Translations under genes and position numbers: made by a program
Assembly (NCBI GenBank): GCA_951640165.1
Contig: OX621241.1
Span: forward strand, 14,203,001 to 14,267,000
From: Pseudoips prasinana
Lineage: Eukaryota > Arthropoda > Insecta > Lepidoptera > Nolidae
Length of the DNA stretch: 64,000 nt
Direction of reading: 5' to 3'
Notes under the pieces: model-generated
Database searches by the model: none
What the model saw: only the letters and a program-made list of their open reading frames with translations
What the model was told of the DNA's origin: nothing
Shown: positions 1 through 11,858 of the stretch, one piece after another
How the letters are laid out: every line of letters begins with the position of its first letter
Numbering within the stretch: position 1 is the stretch's first letter

Positions 1-119
1 ATGCGCGGCTCGTCTCTAGATGGGTAATCATCTACATGAGATAACAAATTCTTCTATACTTTGAAGGGCAGGTTAAAAGAAAATGTCGAACCCTGTTAGT
101 AATGGTTGTGGTGCCCATA

Positions 120-352
120 GCTAGATGCTCTCACCGGTCCGTAAGTGATTGGCGAGGTTAAGCAACTAGGCTCGCGGTCAGTCCATAGATGAATGACCGC
201 CAAAGTGGTTTTATTTCTGAGCATCTCCATGCTTCGGAGGGCACGTGTCGGTCCCGGTTGGAACCTTTGGCAACAGTCGTTAAGCCATGTCGGAGGCCTA
301 CTGGGCGGCTTGAACAACTCTGATAATAGGGTAACCACTGCCCATACGATAA
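120..352 (+). repeat. Interspersed repeat X, copy 1
   Basis: This stretch shares long runs with 3223-3415 (opposite strand), 15520-15577 and 50262-50340. The shared core reads GAGGCCT, then a CTGGGCGGCTTGAACAACTC-like run, then GGTAACCACT. It resembles a dispersed repeat common in moth genomes, but I cannot name the family. It is the longest copy in the window and abuts a minus-strand SINE at 363. The open frame on the minus strand is a by-product of the repeat, not a gene. Confidence 0.6.
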
Positions 353-362
353 GTAAGTTACA

Positions 363-620
363 TCGTGTATAAATATCTATATCTAGGGACAATGTGACAC
401 AGATCATCTTGGCCCCAAACTAAGCAAAGCTTCTACTATGGGTACCAGGCGACGATATACATACTTATATAGATAGATAAATACTTATACGTAGAAAACA
501 TCCATGACTCAGAAACAAATATTCGTGCTCATCACACAAATATTTGCACTTACCGGGATTCGAACCCAGGACCACCAGCTTCGTAGGCAGGAGCACTACC
601 AACTAGGCTGAACTAGGCTA
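363..620 (-). repeat. tRNA-derived SINE (family S1), near full length
   Basis: Read on the minus strand, it starts with a tRNA-like head. An A-box-like stretch (GTTGGTAGTGCTCC) is followed by a B box (GGTTCGAATCC) near 550-562. The body reads CAAATATTTGTGTGATGAGC and the tail matches the TTAGTTTGGG-type end of other copies. The same body is found at 11640, 31881, 32868, 33665 and 43140. The head is not a working tRNA gene because no closed acceptor stem is visible. This copy is the best S1 reference in the window because nothing interrupts it. Confidence 0.75.
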
Positions 621-1054
621 CGGTGACTGTATAAAAGAAATTCTAAAACCTCTGTTAACTGGATTTGGGCAACCTTTGTTATAAATTAAAGCACGTGTCG
701 CGCTGTGGGTTCTGCTATTATTAGAATATAAACACAGGAAAGTCCGAACACGTCTGGTGGTCACACACTTCCCTCGCCATTACATCCGTGATAACGATCT
801 AAAATCGACGGAACAAAATCATACTATAATTGAATACTTTAATATGAGATAGAGTAAAGATGGTATCTCCATTTTAATTACCTGAATAATACTTTATTAT
901 GTTCTTTACACACAGAAAAAAATAGAAACAATGTGTGGGAGTAGGAAAGGCATTTACATAGGCGAGCTTAACTCATTAAAGGCATTAGTTAATGTGTGCA
1001 AACATATGTTTCTTTTTCTACCAGAATTGGCAACATTAATTTGAAATATAAACT
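621..1054. other. AT-rich spacer, nothing recognised
   Basis: No open frame of note, no inverted repeat and no known repeat motif were seen between the SINE and the next repeat. Confidence 0.5.
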
Positions 1055-1462
1055 ACTAGCTGTGCTCGCGACTTCGTCCGCACACGATCTAATATTTTGT
1101 TTATTATCGCAAAACTTATAAAACATTCATATAAACCACACATATTTCCATACAAACTTTCGTTCCCTGTATTACACCCTTAAACTTTTACAAACTTCGA
1201 TGTCATATTTATTTATATCAAATGAAGATAAATTCAAGCTTCTAGCTTTAAAACTGACGCTACTTCCATCCAACGTTTCATTCCTCCTTTCAACCCCGTT
1301 ACAACCCTTTTTTCACATTAAAAAGTTGCCTATGTCCTTTATCAGGTTCTAGAACATCTGTGTACCAAATTTCATTTACATCGGTTCAGTAGTTTTAGCG
1401 TGAAAGGATGAAAGACAGACAGACAGACTGATACTGTTACTTTCGCATTTATTATATTAGTA
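1055..1462 (+). repeat. RTE/SINE-type repeat with CTAGCTGTG head and TTAGTA tail, long copy
   Basis: It begins CTAGCTGTGCTCGCGACTTC and ends CGCATTTATTATATTAGTA. A CGGTTCAGTAGTTTTAGCGTG segment and a run of AGACAGACAGACAG precede the end. This head and tail are typical of abundant lepidopteran repeats linked to RTE-type LINEs. Partial relatives lie at 2494, 35233, 37621, 45439 and 57167. It directly abuts a minus-strand LINE 3' end at 1463. Confidence 0.65.
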
Positions 1463-1640
1463 ATCATCATCACCATCATATCAGCCGAAAGACGCCCACT
1501 GCTGGACAAACGCCTCCCCCATCCGGTCTTCATGCCGGTCTTGCGCTTTCCGCATCTAGCGAAATCCAGCGACCCTTTCAAGATCATCGGTCCATCTTTT
1601 CCACGGTCTGCCCATGCTGCGTCTTGCGTCGTCGTATTCG
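1463..1640 (-). pseudogene. LINE 3' end fragment (family R), minus strand
   Basis: On the minus strand the frame encodes MGRPWKRWTDDLERVAG, a stop, then GEAFVQQWASFG and a stop, followed by a GATGATGATGA-like tail. This is the C-terminal end of an RTE-like non-LTR retrotransposon ORF, as also seen at 36283-36716. The stop within the frame (TAG where relatives have TGG, Trp) shows it is dead. Only the last 50 to 60 codons remain, as expected for a heavily 5'-truncated insertion. Confidence 0.7.
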
Positions 1641-2122
1641 AAAGGATAGAAAAGTTGTAATACAATTGCACGACTTCTGATGATTTTTTTTTTGCATGTA
1701 CTCCGTAGTACCAGACAATCGCCCAGTCGATGCGACGTCGTTAGTACCAGGTGCAGAGTTAACTCTATCAAGTTGTAGCTATTGATTTGCATAAAATATT
1801 CCAGTATTAATCTGAATCCATAACACTAATATCACAATGTAAGTAAGTACAATTATATGTAAAATGTATGTAAATAATAATAATTGTTGTAGTCGACCTC
1901 AGCCTAATTTTACCATTTACATTGCTGTATAAAATCTAGAGCGATTTGATATGTCAATGATAACGTTACTTGTATTCAATCGCGCTTAGATAGCTGTTAT
2001 TGTATCAATACTATATTTCCCTGCAATATTAATATATTATCTACGTTATCATTATATTTCATCTATAAAATCTAAAAGTTCATTAACACAAGAAAGTTAG
2101 GTGAGTATATTTCACTACATTT
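1641..2122. other. AT-rich spacer, nothing recognised
   Basis: Contains no supported gene or repeat. The minus-strand frame running in from the LINE fragment has no recognisable protein. Confidence 0.5.
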
Positions 2123-2263
2123 GTACAGACGCCAGCACATCCAGCTACCCCAATCTGGCAAATTTCTTTTATAGATTTTCAACTTTATCACATAAGTATA
2201 AGGTTCAATTTCAATTGGGGAAATTAGATAGATTGGGGTAGCTTGATGTGCTGGCGTCTGTAC
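2123..2263 (+). mobile_element. MITE family 1, copy 1 (141 bp)
   Basis: The ends are near-perfect inverted repeats of about 44 bp. The left end is GTACAGACGCCAGCACATC and the right end is its reverse complement. The centre reads TTTTATAGATTTTCAAC then CACATAAGTATAAGG. With no coding capacity and almost fully foldable arms, it is a non-autonomous inverted-repeat element. Five more copies lie in the window. All copies have GTAC at the ends, which fits a TA target in a Tc1/mariner-like mode (CAG termini) or a GTAC target. I cannot tell which from one genome. Confidence 0.9.
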
Positions 2264-2493
2264 CTACATATATCCAGAGAAAAGATATGTCTATATCTTT
2301 CATAATTGTAAGTGGGTACTCACGCGTTACTGACACCTCATCCCACCCCGATGGGCTCTGGCGACCTTACTTCCTTGCTGTCTAAATTACACCATTTGGG
2401 GCTTCACAAATAATGTCCAGTGGCACCCCAGTTTAATTTTAAAGATACTGATTCAAAAATAGACTAAATGCAAGATAAATGTTTATATATACT

Positions 2494-2703
2494 ACTAACT
2501 ATGCCCCGCGGTTTTACCCGCGTTCAATTTTAGAAACTATCACAGCTCCTCCCCCGTAGGTTATAGCGTGATAATATGTAGCCTATATGTTGACCCGACC
2601 TCTTAGTAATATTCATTCAAAATTTGAAGTAAATCCATGCAGTACGTTTTGAGTTTACCCCGTGCATACATACAGACAAACAGATAAAAATTCTAAAAAC
2701 TAT
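2494..2703 (+). repeat. RTE/SINE-type repeat, second subfamily
   Basis: It opens ACTAACTATGCCCCGCGG, with TTTTACCCGCG next, then a body including GCCTATATGTTGACC. It ends near CATACATACAGACAAACAG. It belongs to the CTAGCTGTGCCCGCGG group but differs in its body from the copy at 1055. No coding sequence. Confidence 0.6.
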
Positions 2704-2819
2704 ATTTTTTCACTTTGTTATCGATTGGAGATCACGCCTCTAGTATCCCTTTAAAAAAATATTCAATGTACAGTTTTGACTTTCCTACTGTTTTAATATA
2801 TGTATATAGATTATATAGG

Positions 2820-3130
2820 GTTAAACACAAGCCCGCCTGATGGAAATAGGAGAAGTAGTCTACGGTGCACAGATGCCTATTCACTCTGGACTTGAATAAC
2901 CCCAAATTGTTTGTGTCCAAGAACGTAGCTTCCACAACTTGGCCGTACGAATGTGAAAAGAAAAAGCGAAGCACTTGGTACGGTAAGATGGAATGTCAAC
3001 TAGCAAGCGGTGGAGACTCTCTCGTTGCCTATTGGTCTGAGGAAGAACGGGGATGGAGCGGTGATATCATGGAGTTTGAACAGATTAAAGATTCTTCTGT
3101 CTACAATCCAGAACTGCATACAAACTAAGC
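2820..3130 (+). repeat. Probable interspersed repeat with CCCGCCTGATGG start
   Basis: The start (AAGCCCGCCTGATGG) and the purine-rich segment around 2955-2980 look like a dispersed moth repeat. Only one copy is in the window, so the call rests on recall. Short frames on both strands (2865-3128 plus, 3000-3263 minus) overlap each other and show no known domain. Confidence 0.35.
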
Positions 3131-3222
3131 GGCGACTGCATACAAATCTGTGCGTGATTCGCACCAAAACAGTTTCACACATGAAAAATGTTAGACTTCT
3201 AAAAATTTTATAAAATCCTACA

Positions 3223-3415
3223 ATCATATGGGTAGTGGTTATTCTAGTGCCCAAGTTGTTCAAGCTGCCCGGTAGGCCTCTGACATGAGTTAACGATTGT
3301 TAATAATAACTACAATCGAGACCGACAGCTTAAAGTGCCCGTCTCAGCATGGAGACGTTCAGAAATTAAACCACTTTAGTGTTGTAGTTATGGACTGACC
3401 GCGAGCATAGTTGCA
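3223..3415 (-). repeat. Interspersed repeat X, copy 2
   Basis: Reverse-oriented relative of 120-352. It shares the segments CAAGTTGTTCAAGCTGCCCG, GGCCTCTGACATGAGTTAACG and GGACTGACCGCGAGCA. It is diverged and contains a local insertion near 3295-3320. Confidence 0.6.
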
Positions 3416-3761
3416 GAATCTATCTATGAGTGCCTATAAACTATAAAATCCTATACAAACCGTTAAGTATGCATATTGAATTATCTATTCCCAAAAAGTG
3501 GAGACGTTCTCTTTACCTAGTGAAAGGAAAACTAAAGTTAAAGACTAAAGTTTTTGATATATTTCTCTTTGTTATAAAAGTTAACCAATCGTGGAGAGCT
3601 ATAATCAAAAGTATGTCAAAGACATGAACAATAAAATACGTAAATATCATTTCCAAATGTTTAATATTAACTGAGTAAAATTGAATTATGTACCGTCAAT
3701 ATGTTTTATGCGTCGCCTTAAGATTTACAAGCTTTGAAACGAATAAAGTGCTGATGAGTTA

Positions 3762-3985
3762 AGTCCAATCATCACCATCATCATTACAACTGAAAGAAGT
3801 CCATTGCATAAGCCTCACCCAAGAATCATCCTGGGGAATGCCATAATCACCACGCTTGGCAGACGCATTGGCGATCGCAGTACGATGGTCATAGTACTCA
3901 GAAGGAAGATGCTGAACTATTTAGTAGATATTCCCTCGGGTCGACTTCGACGGGATCAGATGGGTCGATGATATTCTGATATTTG
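3762..3985 (-). pseudogene. LINE 3' end fragment (family Z), minus strand
   Basis: Read on the minus strand it contains GATCGCCAATGCGTCTGCC, AAGCGTGGTGATTATGGCAT and a GATGATGGTGATGA tail. The same string is found on the plus strand at 43379, 45659 and 47252. It resembles the very end of an RTE-like LINE with a trinucleotide tail. No open frame survives. Confidence 0.6.
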
Positions 3986-4102
3986 CCGCCGTCACCACAC
4001 AGCTAATATATACGTTGTATAAATAGTCCCTAGCTTTTATTGTTAAATATATAAATTAGATCATAAAATCGTTGCTATTAATTTTGCCAGCTACCATACC
4101 GT

Positions 4103-4282
4103 GGACTGCGAGTGTGGCGCAGAGGTTAAAACATAGGCCTCGTCACTTCAAGTCCTGGGTTCGTTTCCCGTACAGGACAAATATTGAATAAATAGTTGTT
4201 CTGATTTTGATGTATTTGTGTCCGTCAATTATTTGTTTGTAAAGTACCCCACGACACAGGCATTCATTTCCATAGTGTGGAA
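4103..4282 (+). repeat. tRNA-derived SINE (family S2), copy 1
   Basis: The head carries GTGTGGCGCAGAGGTTAAA (A-box-like) and GGGTTCGTTTCCC (B-box-like). It is followed by GACAAATATTGAATAAATAG, TTGTTCTGATTTTGATG and GTGTCCGTCAATTA. Relatives at 14550, 26069 and 44517 share the body. It is not a functional tRNA gene. Confidence 0.65.
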
Positions 4283-5661
4283 GTTGCCATTAAAAATACG
4301 TACTCAAAAGTCACAACTATTTTGTCATCTGTCTTCAAAAAGTACGGTTAACTTGCCTTGAAAATCTGCAATGATTAGAACTTCTCCACCGAATCCTGAA
4401 TGTACCTAAAATAATATACTGCTTTCTATTAATAAATAAAATAATAAATAATATCATTTATTTGCATGAAATACGGTAGGCATAAGGTGTTATACAGTAG
4501 TAAGTAGGTACATGACATATTTCACCCTCGATGAGGGTATGCAAAGTTATGTTTAAAACATGAAATTACAGTGAAGTTTATTACAATTCCATTACATATA
4601 TCCATTACAATTACAAATCAAAATTATCTAAATATCAATAAAATTTATAATTCTAGTATAATCATAGAAATAGTAAGAAAAACATCAACAACAGCATGCA
4701 ACATCAGCGTGCACCAAATCTACATGTGCTTTTATTTAAAAAATCTTTGGTCGTATAAAAACTCTCCTGGATTAACCATTTTCGCAAGGCACAGCAGAAT
4801 ATTTTATATGGCAGATCAGTCATTCCTTTAGGCAAGGAGTTATAAATCAGAGGCGCCATATACGCACAGCTTTTTCTAAATAGTTCTAGCTTTCTCTCTT
4901 TTTTCTTTCTTATACATACTTAGTAGCGTTACGTCACATAATTACACCAGGTTACTCAACGAACAATGGACGCAAGTTCAGCTAGCAGTGATTGCATCGC
5001 GCATGCTCCGGAGAAAGCGACCTGCATAGGCCAATGACCTCCGGCTAAATTCGGCCAAGGTCTACGGCGAGACAGGTATCCCGCCTTACAAATAGACGAG
5101 TGACATTTAAACAAGGAAAGGAGAATTTGTTTAGCGTTTTTTTGTTTCACCTTTTGTTGTCGTTTAGGTTTTTAATGTCTTTATTAAAGTATAGCTAGTC
5201 CGGGGCTTCGCCACCAAAGAATTTGACTTAACTCAATTTGAAACAAAAAATCAAAATGAAACTGAAATTTGTCTTAACTTCCCTTTACTAATTTTTATAA
5301 TTTGCCTCAGCGAAAAATAATACTAGAAAATGATACGCAATAGTTTTAAAAAATCAACCGAATACTTTTTTGCTGCTTATAGGTATAGCTATTATGTCTT
5401 TATTAGATTATGTTAAGGCTACTAATTATTATCACTACAGTAATATTTCAATCATAAGTAATCATAACTATTGTTAGCTTTCCAATTTCCAGCGTTTATT
5501 TCATCGCCTAAATATTTCCATAAACATTTTATGATCGTCTTCTCCTAACATCTGGCAGATGTACGTTTATTTATAAACGCACAGATCATCAGGAAACAAA
5601 GTACAAACATGAACTTTATCGCTACCCGGGGAAAGTTATAAAACGCACTGACGCAGCACCA
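4283..5661. other. Spacer without supported genes
   Basis: AT-rich with poly-A/T runs. It holds a short, more GC-rich stretch at 4965-5100 and a remnant CTAGTCCGGGGCTTCGCCA near 5193-5212 that resembles only the head of an RTE-type repeat. The minus-strand frame at 4956-5150 has no known domain. Confidence 0.45.
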
Positions 5662-5938
5662 CGCAGTCGATCGTCGAACTTGCGTTTAAAATCGGCCAAG
5701 GTCCCACTGCGTACACTGACCTTATACTGCGGTTCCGAAAAAAACTGAACCGAGAATTCCAAACGTTTTGTGTACTCTAGAAATTCTTTTTTCTAAACAA
5801 ATGAAATCAGAATCCCATCCAAGACTGTGTGTTGGATTCCTTTACCGATCGCAATAAAAGGTCCAAATACAACATTAAAACTAAATCAAGTGTCGCCGAG
5901 TCGTCCGTCGAACTGCGTCTAAATCCAGCCAAGGTCTC
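5662..5938 (+). repeat. Pair of degenerate ~45-bp direct repeats
   Basis: A segment at 5662-5706 (GTCGATCGTCGAACTTGCGT, then GGCCAAGGTCCCAC) recurs at 5894-5938 (GTCGTCCGTCGAACTGCGTC, then AGCCAAGGTCTCAG). A shorter echo, TTCGGCCAAGGTCTACGGCG, lies near 5050-5070. The repeats could be the remains of a local duplication or of a dispersed repeat. No function can be assigned. Confidence 0.5.
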
Positions 5939-7469
5939 AGTCAGCTAAAGGGCGGTTCGCCTGATTGCCTTCGTGCTGGTCGTTTACATCAAATGACGAT
6001 AACAAAGGGTCGCTCGAATACCTACCGCCTGACTCATGACTAGCTGGAAAGCGACACGCTAAATGGACGTCGTAAACTCGGGGGACTATAATGCGTTTAC
6101 TTATAAAAATGACACACGCCTGCAAATCTTGGCAGAGACCACCCGACAAGATACACGATCTGCAAAGCCTAAAACAATTTAAAACTGCAAACGCATTCGT
6201 TGTAAATATCAGACGTCCAATGTAAAGTGGTCCCGAATGCCTCTCCGGTGTTAATTCAAGCTTGTTAAATAAAGGAAAGTAAATGAACATTGCAGGTCTT
6301 TGTATAATGGCAATGTTTGTGTAAGAGACGAGTCTAGACGTGGTTTTGCCTGGCTGCGTCGCGCTGCGCTTCTGTGGAGCTTGCGGTGAAGCTCCTGCTG
6401 TGTTCCCACTGCGGTTAAAAAAAAGATTCGTTAATCGAGGGACCGTATCAGAAAATGAATAAAAGTTTGAAACCAATTTTATTCTACCCATGAACATGAC
6501 TGTCGAATTGTTGCGACCGTCTTCACCTAAATGCTTAAATCACCTTTACTTTAACTTACTTATTTCATTGCACAAAACTCCGAGAATCATAAAATTTATC
6601 TAAGGATACGTATAATTGCAATCGTATGGAATTTATGTACTTACGTTACCTACGTAAGTTTTATATATATATATATGTTTGTATAAAACCACTGATATTA
6701 TTGTAGGTAAATAAATGACATTGAAACGAATGCTTCGAATGTGTATTAGTGGAACTCACGATAATGCAAGCGCACAATAACCTACACCAGACGAACAACA
6801 TATTATGGCTAATTTAATTACATCAAGCGTTATCAAAGTGGAATGACCTACCGACCTGCCTCAATATTTCCGCGCGGCTTGTAGTGCCCAATTTGCGAAG
6901 GCAGGGTACATAATCTTCACGGTTGGGCACATGTGTATGACCTATATTCTCCCCCTGTACTTAGGGCTTGCTCGGATGCCTGTGCATGACCTACGGCAAC
7001 ACAGGCGTGGTTGCGCGTTGTGGCTAAAATAGCCGGGACGTGCGCTGTCCCCGACCACATCCGTACACCAGCCATCGATTTAACTTGGTTAATTAACATT
7101 GCAACTGTTATTCGAAATCAACTTGGGGAGTATAAATGAATCGATGCTTATATTTAGCTTAATACACATATGTATTTTAAAACTGTATACACTATAATAA
7201 TACCTACGTCTCAAATGTAAAAAGGATGAAATAATTACCTAGCAAAATTATTAAATGTGTTTACATTTATTATTTAATTAGGGAAATTCGAGTAAATAGG
7301 TGTCAAAATCGTAAAGCAGTAATTCATTAAAACACGTTTAGTATCAACGGTCAATAATACGATAACAAAACTGATAAGACCCTCAAAAACAAGTTGCAGT
7401 ACAACATATTTAGAACACAATTTTTAACTACAGATTTAATATTGTTATCGAAATAGATTCATTAGCATG

Positions 7470-7534
7470 AAATTGCCGTTTGTTCTTTTTCAACTATACC
7501 CTCTGTATAGTTGAAAAAGAACAAACGGCAATTT
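7470..7534. repeat. Perfect 29-bp inverted repeat (65-bp hairpin)
   Basis: The arms 7470-7498 and 7506-7534 are exact reverse complements, separated by the 7-base loop CCCTCTG. The left arm begins AAATTGCCGTTTGTTC. No target duplication or second copy is visible. A perfect match over 29 bp means the copy is recent, being gene-converted, or the product of a template switch. A small-RNA hairpin precursor is possible but untested. Confidence 0.9.
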
Positions 7535-10500
7535 ATTATATACTTAATGTTAATTTAGAGTCACAAATCAGTGAGCACAAATTTCAATAATCCAAAATAT
7601 GTGGCGTGTACACGGAACTGGAACACGCTACTAGCATCTATTATTGATTGGCATGAAGCAATGCATCGTCGTCGCATTGTTCATAGGATCGATTCCTGCG
7701 ACTCTGTCTCCCCCGCTTCTATTTTTACCGCTTCATTGCCTACTCCCCTCGCTGCCTGTTTCCTGCCTTTTATTAAACTATCTGTATGTTAATTAACAAC
7801 GGCCTCGCTCGGACCGGCTCTGTTTATTTTTCTATTAGCTTGTTCCTACTAAACATTTGCTGTTTAAGGCAATGCTATTCCAAATGCATGTATGAGATCG
7901 CCACTTGTTAAAGCTGCTTCAACTGTATGTATAGTTTTAATTTTTTGCCTTGGAATAATTCAAGTGCAACTATCTGACATAATGTATCATACATTCTTTT
8001 ATTTTTTCGACCTTCAACTACTTTTAATTAGACGTCTCTGCACATTGTCAAGCTGAGCCCCACTCCCTCGATGTTTTATTCTTTTCTAACACGGAGTTTA
8101 TTAGTAGGTTTGTCTCGCTTAGTGTAGGGGCATCTGGTATACATAAACCTGCGTCTGTTTATGTTGCGTGTATTAGGTACGTGTACGTGTGTGCGTGTTG
8201 CAGGGGTGCGAGCATGTGTTGGTGAGCGTGGCGTTTTGTCTACAGCTGTTGTGGGTTTGTGGAGCCACGCCGCCGCTATCGACTCCTCTAAATTTATGCT
8301 TCCTCATGACCCACGCTCCGACACACTATAGCAGGCGACACATTAAACCCATGACTTGGTCCTGTTTAATATTCCATTCAAAACGCCGCCTAAATAAGAA
8401 GTAAACATTCGAATAACATTTGTTAACGCTTAGAAACGGTTTGCTTGACGCCGTTCTTTAGCTGTCATTTGTTTTTTAATTCCACCGGTGTCAAAAATAT
8501 CTAGAATGTTCTTAATGGTATCTAAAACTGCAAAGTGTTTAGCCACATCGTCACTATTGTCTGTGTGCCATACTCATTATAAGAAAATAATGATGTCATT
8601 ATTCACGGCTCTTTTGTTACGGTTCGAATAAAAGCGTAAACCGGTACGGTGTACGATTCTTTAGTAAACCATCTTACCTTACTTGTGTACACCACGATAG
8701 TCAAACAGCTGGCGAGAGGTCATTGACACCGACTCTAGTGCAAATTGTATAGTTACACATTGGAAAAGAAAAAATAACATCCATTTTGCTGTCGGATCCG
8801 CATGCGTGTTCAGTTAAATTCTCAGAATGTTAAGCCGTGGTCAAAAACGCAAATGTGTTGTTTATTTTTAATTCTTTTTTCCTTGTTTCGATATTTAGGC
8901 AATGACGACCCTAAATTATTATACCTTCGTCTCATTATTTTACGTTTTTATTTCAAACAAAACTACGATTCACGATCGTGATCATCAGAAGGGTATATAA
9001 TACGTTGTATAAACCAAAGCTTATTACGTAATGTTGGTACACATTTGTGATATTGAAGGCTCAAACAGGGGCGGTGACGTCATCGTCCAAAAACCCCGGG
9101 GTCGTTGCTCGGGCCCCTACCTGCATTTTTTAGTGCATCCCTCGGTGACGTTAGCGGAATCTTCTTCGATGGGATATTCCTTCCGTTTACTATGGGATCG
9201 TTTCTAACTCTTCCTCGTCTAGTTTTTGTGCACTACAAGCACTTGACTGACATATTAACAGCTAGCCTAATATTTCGTTATGCATTATACTTTTGAGCTA
9301 GTTTTTCGATTTCAATCTCTAATTTGAGAGTCTACTATACACATATCTTGATAATATTTGCTATATTCAACAATACAATCGGATTTTTGAAAATATCCTA
9401 TAAAAGAGATCAGTCGAATATACGAATACTAGATATTTACATATGAAGGTAATTAACATGATGACTATTCGGTATGGGGTAAATTACAAATTAAAATTTT
9501 GAAATTAACTTAGCTCTAACATCGTTAGGTCATTCTGTCTCCCCTTGACTTGGGAGGGTAGTAGAACCACTTTTTTCAAACTCCTACTTGCTTCTCTGAT
9601 TTGATTCGTTGCAGGATCTAAGACAGTTGAAGTGACTCCACTGGACGTGCCAGGAACTCACCGCTTTGAACATTTTTATTGTGTGCCACTATTGACCATG
9701 GCTTACAAGAGTTGCAGTGGTGGGTAAGAGGGTGGTATCCTACATGACTACAGGTTTATTTGGTGGTAGACTACATGTATATTTTCTACGTTAATGTTTC
9801 ATATATATATACTATAACAATCTTATTGATAGACAATAACAATCTCATTGTTAGGCAATAACAATTTTTCTGCGTAATTTGATGTTAGTCATAATGTCGG
9901 AAAATTTTAAAGTAATTGAAAAAAACACAAAAGAAGAAGATCCTCTTGTGAAACACTTTGTTTACAATTACTAATTTAGGTACCTTACCTTAAAAGTTTT
10001 AGTTAGTTTTAGTAGTAATTAGGTCAGCTAGTCATAGTCTTAGTCATTTTAATAATTAATTACTAGAGGTTTAAAGACCATGCTTTCAATTAATATTGTT
10101 TAAAGAAGATACCGCAAGCTACGCCAAAAACATTTGATTAACACTGCTAATTGAAAAGGACGTAAACTTTTTATAGACTTTAAGATGGTAAATTTTTATA
10201 TGTGTGTTCTTTATTGCTTCTTTTGCATTCTGATGATTTTCAAAATATAACACTCTTTTATACGACGTTATTTTCGCGTATTGACGCCCGATCTATACAT
10301 AAATCTTAATAAAATAAAAAAAATGCACATAAAAAAATCATTGAAGTTGATTGTTTTAATAAGCATCCGACTTCAATTTTCCTTTACAATAAATTACAAT
10401 GAAAATTTGTACGGCAAGCATTCCCAATCGATAGCAAAAAGGAATTGTCAGAATCGGTTGTTATTACAAACAATAGAAAATCCCGTATTATTATACGCGA

Positions 10501-11102
10501 TTTCTATTGGATGTGTTCATCCAGTCGAATTTATAAACTCCTTTTTCATATTCGGTGTATGAATATAATAAGTCACGTTATTACTCGGTAGTAATTTAGT
10601 TTATATATAGTATGCGAATGTTTAAAATTATAAATCATTTTCTTCGTACCATATGTAGAAGCAATGTTATTCTCATTACGCATGAATCCAAAAAGTAACC
10701 TCATTTACAATTCTAATTGTACACTATACAATTTCCTCTGCTACTACACGCCGCCTTACTAAATTTGTTAATTACTTAAAACCGTTCCAATTCTTCTAAA
10801 GAGAATTTACATAACGTAAGAATAACTGTACATGATTACTTAACAAAAAATCCCAATTTATCCCGGTACGGTACACGGAAAACATGTTTCGGTTCCGATT
10901 CCCAGTCGTTTGGCACAACCGGCTTCCCGTTGCGCAAGTCTCAGGTCGCCGATCTCATACAATTGGGTCCGACCAAAAATATGTCAAGTTGAACCGAGGT
11001 CATCGACCTCACTGTTTATGTTTGCATTTTACCTCTTATGCGACCACAATAGGAACGGGCCACTTGTTTCAATGTATACCTGGTTTTAAAATGGGTACGA
11101 AA
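7535..11102. other. 3.6-kb AT-rich region without supported genes
   Basis: No exon or known repeat could be assigned. Short frames at 7571-7792, 8189-8404, 9105-9296 and 10281-10562 are of chance length and match no family known to me. Simple AT runs occur. Confidence 0.45.
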
Positions 11103-11266
11103 TAAGGATGTATTCTAATTTTGGCACCTAAATATTTCAGTCAAGCGGATAAAATGTCGAACATTTATGGTGTTACAAGGTACATCACTTTACGCATCAA
11201 GATGTTCGGCATTATGTCAGCTTGACCAAATCATGTTGGTGCCAAAAATGGAACACCTACGTCCTT
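11103..11266. mobile_element. Degenerate inverted-repeat element, probable MITE relic
   Basis: The left arm 11103-11165 (TAAGGATGTA, TTTTGGCACC, GTCAAGCGGATAAAATGTCG) pairs with the right arm 11201-11266 at roughly 75% identity. The spacer is about 35 bp. The ends read TAAGGA and TCCTTA. It has no coding capacity. It is older than the family 1 elements judging by arm divergence. Confidence 0.55.
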
Positions 11267-11639
11267 ATATCGGACTCACTTAAAAAACAAGATTTAAAGG
11301 CGTACACCACATAAATTTGAGACTCTTTGATGCAACACACACAAGTTCTCAAAACCGTGCAATTTATCAAATTAAAAGTTGCAATTAGCGTTAGTGTCAA
11401 CCTTATTCTGTAAGTTTATTTTTGGGTCGGATTAAGAGCAGAATGCTTTCAGTAAATACGTTTGTTCGTGTTGTTTAGTTCCAAATAACTATGTCGTTAA
11501 TAAACTGGACGTGTTATTACTGGTTTCTTGGAGAGGATATTACGAGAATTTCATCACAGTTCAAGATTAGAGACTAGATTTTTATTTCAAATCTAGTATT
11601 TCATATCCTTTTAAGATTTTTCTGTTCAAAATAATAATA

Positions 11640-11858
11640 TTAATATCCTGGGACATTATTCACACACGGCCGTATGATCCCAAACATATACCTACTACTT
11701 CTCTTTTGTACTTATGTACTTATATGTATAATTACACCCAGATTAAAACAAACAGACATGTTCATGCACAAAAATATCTGTGCTGGGTGGGAATCTAACA
11801 CACGACCTGCGGCGTGAGAGGCAAGTATTTACCAACCAAGCCAACCGGCCCGACTGCG
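11640..11858 (-). repeat. tRNA-derived SINE (family S1), copy 2
   Basis: On the minus strand, a tRNA-like head (GGTTGGTAAATACTTGCC and a decayed B box near 11795) is followed by CCAGCACAGATATTTTTGTG and the tail GGGATCATACGGCCGTGTGTG, then AATAATGTCCCAGGATATT. It is well preserved at the 3' end and more decayed in the head. Confidence 0.7.

Noticed and set aside
96..407. 103-codon minus-strand frame at the left edge
   Set aside because: It runs across an interspersed repeat and the tail of a SINE, so the open frame is a by-product of repeats present elsewhere in the window.
4103..4180. Possible tRNA gene
   Set aside because: A- and B-box-like strings exist, but no acceptor stem or anticodon arm can be paired and the sequence continues into a SINE body.
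5190..5213. Head of an RTE-type repeat
   Set aside because: Only about 20 bp match the common head and no body or tail follows, so it is too short to annotate as an element.
6660..6676. AT dinucleotide microsatellite
   Set aside because: The run of about eight TA units is ordinary in this background and carries no further signal.
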